DNA of 64,000 nucleotides from NCBI GenBank assembly GCA_963802205.1, contig CAWDHW010000033.1, positions 1 to 64,000 on the forward strand, given 5' to 3'. The notes under the pieces are model-generated. The model had not been told where the DNA came from. It worked only from the letters and a program-made list of their open reading frames with translations, and searched no databases. The DNA is from DYRB01 sp963802205 (GTDB lineage: Bacteria > Pseudomonadota > Gammaproteobacteria > Chromatiales > Chromatiaceae). This document shows positions 18,222-25,063 of the stretch, piece after piece (within the stretch, counting starts at the first letter, position 1; each line of letters opens with the position of its first letter). Both the position numbers and the translations under genes were made by a program.

Positions 18222-18353
18222 GGGCGCCCGGCGCAGGGCCGTGGTCCCGCCCGGTAGTTCGGGGCGACCTAGCGTTCATGGCGGGTTCCCCCGGCCGTTG
18301 TTCCGATTGGTCGTGACCGACCCGAAATCCTGGCCGCACAATCAACACGCGGC

Positions 18354-18548
18354 CTAGGCGACGCCTCTGTCTCCCCATACCCAGCCGCCGAATTGACCGT
18401 CGCCCGGCGGGTGGAGGAGATGGCTGGCGTTGTTACTCAGGGCCTGCACCGCGACGGCGAGGGCGATTTCCAGGGTTGAGCGCTCGCCGTATCCGGCGGC
18501 GAGGAAGACCCGGACATCGGCCCACCGGTCGGCTGGGACGGCGGAACC
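18354..18548 (-). pseudogene. C-terminal remnant resembling a carboxymuconolactone decarboxylase/AhpD-like protein
   Basis: Immediately downstream of the S24 peptidase gene an open frame of 64 codons without its own plausible start reads FLAAGYGERSTLEIALAV followed by VQALSNNASHLLHPPGD. This resembles the last helices of AhpD/CMD-family proteins. The N-terminal half with the CxxC active site is absent. It looks like the tail of a decayed gene whose front was lost. The family call is by eye and moderate. Confidence 0.4.
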
Positions 18549-18550
18549 CT

Positions 18551-19012
18551 CTAAGTGCGGATGACCCCGGATACGATCCCCAGAATCTGTAACTCCTCGT
18601 GTCGCAGGTAGATAGGTGCCATGGCGGGATTGGCTGGCTGCAAGCGGATGCCGTCGGCCTCGACATAGAAGCGCTTGAGCGTTACGCGCTCGCCATTGAT
18701 CATGGCGACCACCGACTCCCCGTTCTCGGCAGTCTCGCGCTTCTCGACGATGATGATGTCGCCGTCCTGAATGTGGTCGTCGATCATGGAGTGGCCGCGC
18801 ACCCGCAGGGCGTAGCTGTTCTTGCGCACCATGTGCCGTGGCACGGTGACCGTCTCGCGCTCCTCCGGGATGTCCACCGGCTGGCCCGCGGTAACATAGC
18901 CGAGCAGCGGGATCTCGACGCCGGGCCCGCAGGCAAGGTCCAGGGGCTCCAGAACGGGGCTCCAGGTCGGGTGGCGATGCTTCGGCAGGATGTAGGCGAC
19001 ATTCGGATGCAT
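18551..19012 (-). CDS. LexA/UmuD-like S24 peptidase without a DNA-binding domain
   Basis: A 153-residue protein consisting almost only of the LexA C-terminal autopeptidase. The cleavage dipeptide A42-G43 lies in YVTAGQPVD, the nucleophile S75 in RGHSMIDD and the general base K113 in VTLKRF, so self-cleavage should work. The first 30 residues (MHPNVAYILPKHRHPTWSPV onward) do not form the winged helix of LexA. It is divergent from a complete lexA, 92 bp away, and its upstream side carries a direct-repeat LexA-type box. No umuC gene is adjacent. It could be a UmuD-like factor or a modulator that dimerises with LexA; both are inference. Confidence 0.85.
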   Translation of the reverse strand: MHPNVAYILPKHRHPTWSPVLEPLDLACGPGVEIPLLGYVTAGQPVDIPEERETVTVPRHMVRKNSYALRVRGHSMIDDHIQDGDIIIVEKRETAENGESVVAMINGERVTLKRFYVEADGIRLQPANPAMAPIYLRHEELQILGIVSGVIRT

Positions 19013-19031
19013 GGGGGCTACCTTTGGCTGG

Positions 19032-19055
19032 GAACGAATCGTTCTTGGTTTGTTC
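19032..19055. promoter_or_regulatory. LexA-type box GTTC-N7-GTTC with overlapping palindrome, upstream of the S24 gene
   Basis: GTTC (19041-19044), seven bases, then GTTC (19052-19055) match the direct-repeat SOS box known from alphaproteobacteria. The first GTTC is also the right half of a perfect palindrome GAACGA-A-TCGTTC (19032-19044). The site lies 29-43 bp from the S24 start codon, where a repressor would block the promoter. Confidence 0.65.
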
Positions 19056-19080
19056 TCCGAGAGGCTAGCAGAGATTTAGA

Positions 19081-19095
19081 GAACAGCAAGAGAAC
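19081..19095. promoter_or_regulatory. LexA-type box GAAC-N7-GAAC upstream of lexA
   Basis: GAAC (19081-19084), seven bases, then GAAC (19092-19095) is the exact complement form of the GTTC-N7-GTTC box. It ends ten bases before the lexA ATG, in keeping with autoregulation. No gammaproteobacterial CTGT-N8-ACAG box is seen here. Confidence 0.65.
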
Positions 19096-19104
19096 ATCGC
19101 ACAC

Positions 19105-19704
19105 ATGCGCCTGACTTCCCGCCAACAGGAAATTCTGGAGGTCCTGCGCCGGCATGCCGCGGACGGCGCCCCGACCCCGAGCCTGAACGGGCTCTGCGGG
19201 CTGCTCGGCCTGCGCTCGCGCGGGTCGCTGCACAAGCAGATACGGGCCCTGATCGCCGCCGGTCTGGTGGAACCGCTCGACCGGCATCAACGCGGCATCC
19301 GCCTGGTCCCGCAAGAGCCCGCCCCGGACACCCTGCCCTTTCTTGGCAAGATCGCCGCCGGGCGACCCATCGAGGCACTGCCCCAGGCGGAGACCATCCA
19401 GGTCCCGCCAAGGCTGCGCACGGCCGGGGCCTGCTACGTCCTGCAGGTCACTGGCGATTCCATGTGCGAAGCGGGCATCCTGGATGGCGACTATGTGGTT
19501 ATCGAGCATCGTCAAACCGCCGGTAACGGCGAGATCGTCGTGGCGCTGATCCGCGGGGAGGAGACCACCCTCAAGCGAATCCTCCAGGAGCCCGGGCGGG
19601 TGACCCTGGTCCCTGAGAACAGCGCCCTGGAGCCGGCCACCTTCGCGCCCGAAGACGTGGAGATCCAGGGCGTCCTTGTCGGACAGATGCGCGCCTACCG
19701 ATAG
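19105..19704 (+). CDS. lexA: LexA repressor (SOS regulator)
   Basis: LexA represses DNA-damage genes and cleaves itself when RecA is activated. The 199-residue protein has the winged helix at 1-65 (SRQQEILEVLRRH), the cleavage site A85-G86 (KIAAGRPIE), S119 (TGDSMCEAG) and K157 (TTLKRI), all close to E. coli numbering. The recognition-helix region reads LRSRGSLHKQIRAL, unlike E. coli (SPNAAEEHLKAL) and nearer the alphaproteobacterial form with SGIHRLI. This agrees with the GAAC/GTTC boxes beside it. It is divergently arranged with a LexA-like S24 gene. Confidence 0.93.
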   Translation: MRLTSRQQEILEVLRRHAADGAPTPSLNGLCGLLGLRSRGSLHKQIRALIAAGLVEPLDRHQRGIRLVPQEPAPDTLPFLGKIAAGRPIEALPQAETIQVPPRLRTAGACYVLQVTGDSMCEAGILDGDYVVIEHRQTAGNGEIVVALIRGEETTLKRILQEPGRVTLVPENSALEPATFAPEDVEIQGVLVGQMRAYR

Positions 19705-19825
19705 CGAACGGGGAAGACCTCCAGGGTCAGGATGGGCTTGGCCTCCCGCGGTGCGGCTGTGTGCAAGGGGGCCGCGGTTCCGCCGGTACCAACGGGAGAG
19801 GGACCGCCACCCTGCCGCTCCAGGG

Positions 19826-20743
19826 CTACTTGTCCCCGCAGGACCCCAAGTCGTCGCAGTTCTGGTACTTGGTGTCCTCGGCCTGGGTGCGGCGGGCGAC
19901 CTCGGCCTGGACCTGGGCCGCCCAGAGGTCCTTGCGCTCTTCCATGCGCTTCTCCCAGGCATTGGCAACCTCTTCCACGCTGCGCTCGCCGAACAGGACC
20001 TGGCGCAGGAAGCGATAGGCGAAGCGCAGCAGGTCCAGGTCGCTGGCCTCGACCTCGGCATAGAACTCGTCGGGCAGGACATAGGTGTTGCGGAAGTTTT
20101 CGCTCAGGACGAAACGGCGGAAGGTGTCCATGTCGTAGGAGGCGATGAAGAACAGCCGCAGACTGGAGATGGGCGGCCGGCCGACAGCGGGACCTGCGGA
20201 CTTCTTCTTGAGGATGAGTTGGTACCACTCGGCATTGTGGTCGTCGTACTCGGCCACGCCCTGCTCGGCGCGGTAGTCGCCGATGGCGATCTTGCGGTCC
20301 TCCTGGTGTCCCTTGCAGTGGTCCTCGGTGATCAGGGAGTAATTCTGCTGGCTGCCGACGCCATCCTTCTTGCGGATCTGCAGCAGGGCGACGGGGTAGT
20401 AACGGCAGACGGTGGGGCGGTCGGCGTAGACGCCGCAACCCTCGTCGCCTGCGAGCAAGAGGCAACTCCCTTCGTCGGTGGTCTTGAGCTTGATGCCGGG
20501 CATGCCATCCCCGTCCATCTCAAAGGGGACTGTGTACTTGGCCAGGAAGTCGGTGGAGGTCATCCCCATCCGGTCCTTGAGCCGGATGATGTCGTAGGGG
20601 GCCAGGGTGACGTCGGCCTGCTTGCAGCAGGCGTTAAAACAGGAGATGCCCTTGTAGCAACGGAACTTGATCTCCGTGGTCTGGTCCAGCGCGGCTGGCA
20701 TGACCGGGCTGGCAAAGGGGATCTGGGGCTTCTGGTCGGACAT
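19826..20743 (-). CDS. YkgJ family cysteine-cluster protein
   Basis: A 305-residue cytoplasmic protein with the metal-binding cysteine pattern of the YkgJ/UPF0153 family: RCYKGISCFNACCKQADVT near the N-terminus, then GCGVYADRPTVCRYYPV. Members are thought to bind zinc or an Fe-S cluster and no reaction is established. The start is ATG at 20743 (MSDQKPQIP). The C-terminal half, with FRRFVLSENFRNTYVLPDEF, appears in longer family members. It lies downstream of aprA on the same strand, but a terminator separates them. Confidence 0.85.
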   Translation of the reverse strand: MSDQKPQIPFASPVMPAALDQTTEIKFRCYKGISCFNACCKQADVTLAPYDIIRLKDRMGMTSTDFLAKYTVPFEMDGDGMPGIKLKTTDEGSCLLLAGDEGCGVYADRPTVCRYYPVALLQIRKKDGVGSQQNYSLITEDHCKGHQEDRKIAIGDYRAEQGVAEYDDHNAEWYQLILKKKSAGPAVGRPPISSLRLFFIASYDMDTFRRFVLSENFRNTYVLPDEFYAEVEASDLDLLRFAYRFLRQVLFGERSVEEVANAWEKRMEERKDLWAAQVQAEVARRTQAEDTKYQNCDDLGSCGDK

Positions 20744-20879
20744 GGCTGGGTTCCTCCGGGGGTAGAGGCCCCGCGGTGTGGGTTGGCGCCGGCCTCGCAC
20801 GGTGGGAGGTCGGGGATCTGATGTCATCGGATAGATCTGGGGACCGCGGCGGGATTCAAGCCGTGGCGGCCTTGGGTCG

Positions 20880-20957
20880 GTGTGCGTCGGCCTTTAGGCC
20901 GAACGGGCCATGGAGGTTGCCCCCGGCACGGATGTCGGGCCAAAGCCCGACCCACAC
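20880..20957. repeat. Palindromic intergenic repeat (GTGTG...GTCGG type)
   Basis: Two hairpins face each other: GTGTGCGTCGGCCTTTAGGC at 20880-20899 and its imperfect complement GGCCAAAGCCCGACCCACAC at 20938-20957. Each contains its own small stem-loop (TCGGCCTTTAGGCCGA; GTCGGGCCAAAGCCCGAC). It has the look of a REP-like element. Copies elsewhere in the genome would confirm it. Confidence 0.5.
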
Positions 20958-20973
20958 CATCGCCGACAGAAAC

Positions 20974-21007
20974 GAAAAGGTCCAGGCGCCTCGCGGCGCC
21001 CGGACCT
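20974..21007 (-). terminator. Intrinsic terminator after aprA
   Basis: On the minus strand a 13-bp stem with one mismatch (AGGTCCgGGCGCC with GGCGCCtGGACCT) encloses GCGA and runs into TTTT. It begins about 24 bp after the aprA stop and should end the aprBA transcript. Confidence 0.8.
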
Positions 21008-21030
21008 CAGGGCCTCAAGCGAGCCTGGGC

Positions 21031-23013
21031 TTACTTGAAGAGCTTGCTCTTGTCGACCAAATCGACATGGGCGCGCTTGAAGTTCGTCCAGGTCTTGGTC
21101 TTGCGGTCATAGATGGAGTTGCCGAAGCACTTCCAGTTGGTCTCGTCCACGAAGTTGAAGTCCATCCGGTAGTAGAAGCCCGGGTAACGGGACTCCTCGC
21201 GGAACTGGATGTGCTTCATGTGGGCCTCGGCCGTGAGGATGCGGTGATAGTTCTCCCAGGCCCGCAGCAGCTCGTGCAGGTCCTTGGCGCGCATCTTGAC
21301 GGCGTCTTCCTTCAGCATGCCCAGCTTGTCCTCGGCCACTTCCATCATCTTGGCGTTGGTCTGGTACATGGTGGCGATGCCGGCCACGTACTCGTCCATG
21401 ATCTTCTGCAAGCGGAACTGCAGCATCTTCGGCGTGATGTAGTTCGGGTTCACGTCGATGGCGGTGGTGTAGTCCTTGTGCTCCAGGTAGTTACGCACCG
21501 GCTGATAGATCTCGGCGACCAGGTCGTCGACGTTGTCCTCGAGCTCGGGCTTCCAGTCCTTGTTGTCCATGCAGAACTGGACCATGGCCTTGGCCGCCAG
21601 GCGCCCCTCGGCGTGGGAGCCGGAGGAGAACTTGTGGCCGGAGGCGCCCACGCCGTCGGCGGCGGTGAACAGACCCTTGACGGTGGTCATGGAGCGGTAG
21701 CCCCAGTTCCAACCCTTGGGCAGGTGGCCCGGGATCTTGGCCGCGTCGGGATGGTCCTCGGTGGTCGGGGCGCCGACATCGGTCGGACCCGAGACCCAGA
21801 TGCCGCAGCAGCCGGAGTGGGAGCCGAGCAGGTAGGGCTCGGTGGGCATCAGCTCGGAGTTCTTCTTCTCCGGCTCGATGTTCTCACCCGCCCAGACGCC
21901 GGCCTGGCCGATACACATGTCCAGGAAGTCTTCCCAGGCCTCGGCCTCCAGGTGCTTGATCTCCTTGGGGGTCATGGTCTCGGCCAACTTGCCCAGGGCG
22001 GTCACGGTGTCCATGTAGATGGGGCCGCGGCCTTCGCGCATCTCGCGCATCATCAGGTGGTTGCGCAGGCAGGACGCCGGCACCTTGGCCTGACCGTAGG
22101 GCGGGAAGTCGTCCAGCAGGGCCTTGTTCTTGACCATGTAGACTTCGCCGAAGGCGTTGGTGGCCTGGGCCTTGAAGAGCAGGAACCAGGCACCGACCGG
22201 GCCGTAACCGTCCTTGAAGCGGGCGGGGACGAAGCGGTTTTCCATCAGGGTCAGCTCGGCGCCGGCCTCGGCGGCCATGGCGTAGGTCGAACCGGCGTTC
22301 CACACCGGGTACCAGGCGCGACCCGTGCCCTCACCGACGGAGCGGGGACGGAAGATGTTCACGCAGCCGCCGGCAACCAGCAGGCAGGCCTTGAACTTGT
22401 AGACGTAGACCGTGTTCTGGCGGGTCGAGAAGCCGACGGCGCCGGCGATGCGGTTGCTGTCGTTCTTGTCATTGACCAGCTTGACGATGAAGACGCGCTC
22501 CTGGATGCGCTCGGTGCCCAGGGCCTTCTTGGCGGCCTCGGCGACGATCCACTTGTAGGACTCGCCGTTGATCATGATCTGCCACTTGCCGGAGCGGACG
22601 GGCTTGCCACCATCGACCAGCGGCTTGCCTTCGTCGCCGGGCTGCTTCCAGATCGGCAGACCCCACTCCTCGAACAGATGCACGGAGTCATCGACGTGAC
22701 GGCCCAGGTCATAGGCCAGGTCGTCGCGGGTGATGCCCATCAGGTCGTTGGAGACCATGCGGGCGTAGTCCGCCGGGTCCTGCTCGGAACCGATGTAGGT
22801 GTTGATGGCGGACAGGCCCTGGGCCACGGCGCCGGAGCGGTCCATGGCGGCCTTGTCGACCAGCTTGACCTTCAGGTCGATGCCCTGCTTCTTGGCCTCA
22901 TCGAGCCAGGGACCGATCTCGTAGGCGGCGCCGCAGGCGCCCATGCCACCACCGATGATAAGGATGTCGACCTCTTCTTGGACGACGTCGGGATTGCCGA
23001 ATGTACCTGCCAT
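21031..23013 (-). CDS. aprA: Adenylylsulfate (APS) reductase alpha subunit
   Basis: The FAD-binding catalytic subunit interconverts APS and sulfite plus AMP; in sulfur oxidisers it runs from sulfite to APS. The 660-residue protein starts with the FAD dinucleotide fold (VDILIIGGGMGACGAAYEIG). Later signatures include RPRSVGEGTGRAWYPVWNAG and LLGSHSGCCGIWVSGPTDVG. A GAGG ribosome-binding site precedes the ATG. It follows aprB by 53 bp in one transcript. The protein is cytoplasmic and needs AprB plus a membrane electron acceptor (AprM or QmoABC), neither of which is adjacent. Confidence 0.97.
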   Translation of the reverse strand: MAGTFGNPDVVQEEVDILIIGGGMGACGAAYEIGPWLDEAKKQGIDLKVKLVDKAAMDRSGAVAQGLSAINTYIGSEQDPADYARMVSNDLMGITRDDLAYDLGRHVDDSVHLFEEWGLPIWKQPGDEGKPLVDGGKPVRSGKWQIMINGESYKWIVAEAAKKALGTERIQERVFIVKLVNDKNDSNRIAGAVGFSTRQNTVYVYKFKACLLVAGGCVNIFRPRSVGEGTGRAWYPVWNAGSTYAMAAEAGAELTLMENRFVPARFKDGYGPVGAWFLLFKAQATNAFGEVYMVKNKALLDDFPPYGQAKVPASCLRNHLMMREMREGRGPIYMDTVTALGKLAETMTPKEIKHLEAEAWEDFLDMCIGQAGVWAGENIEPEKKNSELMPTEPYLLGSHSGCCGIWVSGPTDVGAPTTEDHPDAAKIPGHLPKGWNWGYRSMTTVKGLFTAADGVGASGHKFSSGSHAEGRLAAKAMVQFCMDNKDWKPELEDNVDDLVAEIYQPVRNYLEHKDYTTAIDVNPNYITPKMLQFRLQKIMDEYVAGIATMYQTNAKMMEVAEDKLGMLKEDAVKMRAKDLHELLRAWENYHRILTAEAHMKHIQFREESRYPGFYYRMDFNFVDETNWKCFGNSIYDRKTKTWTNFKRAHVDLVDKSKLFK

Positions 23014-23066
23014 TTCTCTTACCTCTGAATCTCTGAATGCTGGACTGACGGTCCGGGGAGCGCCGC

Positions 23067-23534
23067 TTACTTGCGGATCAGCTCGGCGGGATCGCCGGCC
23101 TTCTGGACGCCGCCCAGGGTGAAGAAACCGGCCTGGCCGATCTTGGCGATGTCGGCGGCGGGCTTGTTGCCGTACGGGTCGATGGAGCCTTCAGGGGTGG
23201 TGCGGATCGGGAACTTGAACCGCTTCATGAGGCCGTTGCGGAACTTGATGGTCCACATGATGGAGTCGGTGCCGCGCAGGGGCTGCACGGAGGCACCCAT
23301 GGGGACGACGTCGGCATAGTGACGGCACTCGATGGCCTGCTGCGGGCAGATCTTGACGCAGGAGTAGCACTCCCAGCACTGCTCGGGTTCCTGGTTGAAC
23401 GCCTTCATGGCGTGACCGGTCTCGGAGCCGTCCTGGTCCAGCTTCATCAGGTCATGGGGGCAGATGTACATGCAAGCGGTCTTGTCCTGGCCCTTGCAGC
23501 CGTCGCACTTATCAGTACGCACAAAAGTTGGCAT
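23067..23534 (-). CDS. aprB: Adenylylsulfate reductase beta subunit
   Basis: The electron-transfer subunit of APS reductase, 155 residues with two [4Fe-4S] clusters. The cysteines are C10, C13, C21, C25 and C53, C56, C59, C63 (CDGCKGQDKTACMYICP and CWECYSCVKICP). The C-terminal tail wraps around AprA in known structures. The ATG has AGGAG upstream. In Allochromatium vinosum the order is aprM-aprB-aprA; here the 439 bp before aprB contain no reading frame for AprM. A good promoter lies about 235 bp upstream. Confidence 0.97.
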   Translation of the reverse strand: MPTFVRTDKCDGCKGQDKTACMYICPHDLMKLDQDGSETGHAMKAFNQEPEQCWECYSCVKICPQQAIECRHYADVVPMGASVQPLRGTDSIMWTIKFRNGLMKRFKFPIRTTPEGSIDPYGNKPAADIAKIGQAGFFTLGGVQKAGDPAELIRK

Positions 23535-23973
23535 GGTGCTCGATCTCCTAACGTTTCACTGCTCGTGAATGCCGACGTGGTGATGGGTTTGCGGCGACCC
23601 TCGCGAATCCGACCAGGTCTGGAGACCCTGACGGGCGTGGATGCCGAAACTCGCTGAGGTGATCGTCCGTGACGACGGGCCGGTAAGCCGGCCAAGGTCC
23701 AGGCCCCGAAGTGATCGGAGAGGCCCGGACACGCGGCCCAGGTCGCGATCTGCTCCGCGAGTTGCGCAAGATAGTGATGCACCCAAGCCTCTGTCAAAAC
23801 AGTAATCCTCGGGGCCATCATAAAATCGTCTTATTAGATAATTCTGATGGGGAGATTGGGTCTTTCGTTTGGCTAGGCGCCTCGGGCCAAGGCGGGCTTT
23901 CCAGAGCATCGGGGGCAGGTTACTGTAGCCCCATTCGTCTCGACGGAACTTGCTCGAACAGGTTTTTTTGGCC
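23535..23973. other. Divergent region between aprB and the thioredoxin/HEAT gene
   Basis: The 439-bp gap holds the aprBA promoter and an A/T-rich stretch at 23818-23854 that may contain UP-element or regulator sequences. No AprM-like reading frame is present on either strand. Confidence 0.55.
23768..23797 (-). promoter_or_regulatory. Sigma-70 promoter for aprBA
   Basis: On the minus strand TTGACA (23797-23792, perfect) is followed by 18 bp and TATCTT (23773-23768). The predicted start near 23761 gives a leader of about 225 nt. The -35 overlaps a small palindrome CTGT-N4-ACAG (23791-23802) that could be a regulator site. Confidence 0.65.
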
Positions 23974-24682
23974 ATGTCCGACACCCACCCATCCGACCCC
24001 GACCGCCCGGCGCCGGAGGCGTTGGTCTACGTCACCTCGGCCTGTCCCCACTGCGGTACCGTGTTGGACGGCCTGACCCGCCTGGTCAAACAGGGCCGCC
24101 TGGCCCGCCTGGAGATCGTCAACCTGACCGCGGGGCGGCATCCCGCCCCGGGGGACGCGGTGCGCTCGGTGCCCTGGATGCGAATCGGGCCCTTCGAGTT
24201 GGTCGGCTCCGTTCCCGCCGATGAGTTGGCGGATTGGGCCGAGCATGCCGCCACAGGGACCGGTTGGGCGGCCTACTATGCCCACCTGCTGGAGCATCGG
24301 CGCCTGGACGAAGTCGAGCGCCTGGTATGCGCAAGCCCTGCCGGCCTGCTGGACCTCATCGCCCTGCTCGGCACCGAAAGGACCCCCATGGCCCTGCGCA
24401 TCGGGATCGGTGCCCTGGTGGAGGGACTGGCGGGCGAGGCCGCCGCTCAGGGCGGCGGTCCCATCCCTGATCCAGCTCACCCTGTCGGAGATCCCCCAGG
24501 CCCGCGCCGACGCCTGCCACTATCTCGGCCTGGCCGGTGACCCGGAGGCCATCCCGGCAGTGCGTCGGTTGCTGGACGACGAGCAGCCTGACGTGCGTGA
24601 GATCGCATCCGAGACCCTGGCCGTGCTCGGTGCGGCGCGAACCAGACGACGAGGGGGCCTGACATGCCGCGCATCTGGCTGA
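23974..24682 (+). pseudogene. Thioredoxin-fold plus HEAT-repeat protein, frameshifted
   Basis: The first frame (from ATG 23974) encodes a thioredoxin-like domain with CPHC in TSACPHCGTVLDGL and then helices. Around 24440-24465 the family-like sequence moves to the +2 frame, where a HEAT repeat reads VPSLIQLTLSEIPQ, then ARADACHYLGLAGDPEAIPA and LLDDEQPDVREIAS. The first frame alone degenerates into a Pro/Arg-rich tail and stops at 24540; the second frame stops at 24682, overlapping the next gene. One base gained, or two lost, in a GC-rich run (GCCGCCGCTCAGGGCGGCGG) explains it. It is either a real frameshift or a sequencing error. Confidence 0.7.
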
Positions 24683-25038
24683 CCCTTGGGGCGATCTACG
24701 GGCTTCTAAGCGTCGGTCTTGGCGCCTTCGGTGCCCACGGGCTGCGCGGGCGGGTTGCCGAGCAAATGCTCGTGACCTGGGGGACAGGAGCCGACTACCT
24801 CGGCATGCACGCCCTCGCCCTGCTCGCCTGCGGGATGATCGCCCTGCACCTCCCCGGTTCGCGCCTGGTCGGCGCCGCCGCCTGGTGCTTCGCGATCGGG
24901 AGCATCCTCTTCAGCGGCAGCCTGTTCGCCTTAGTCCTGACCGGGGTCGGGGGCCTGGGGGCCATCACCCCCTTCGGTGGGACCCTGCTGATCGCCGGCT
25001 GGGCGCTGATGGCCCTGGGCGCCTGGCGTGACTTGTGA
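24664..25038 (+). CDS. DUF423 family small membrane protein
   Basis: A 124-residue inner-membrane protein with four hydrophobic segments and the DUF423 (YgdD-like) signatures LGAFGAHGLRGR near residue 20 and GSILFSGSLFALVLTG in the third helix. The function of the family is unknown. It overlaps the tail of the frameshifted upstream gene by 19 bp and is followed closely by bioA, so the three could share a transcript. Confidence 0.88.
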   Translation: MPRIWLTLGAIYGLLSVGLGAFGAHGLRGRVAEQMLVTWGTGADYLGMHALALLACGMIALHLPGSRLVGAAAWCFAIGSILFSGSLFALVLTGVGGLGAITPFGGTLLIAGWALMALGAWRDL

Positions 25039-25063
25039 TCGCCTCCTGACACCAAAACCGAAA

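Noticed and set aside
20776..23028. A 750-codon plus-strand frame antisense to aprA
   Set aside because: Its composition (repetitive Gly, Val, Leu, His, Asp) is typical of the complement of GC-rich coding DNA, and aprA on the minus strand is unambiguous.
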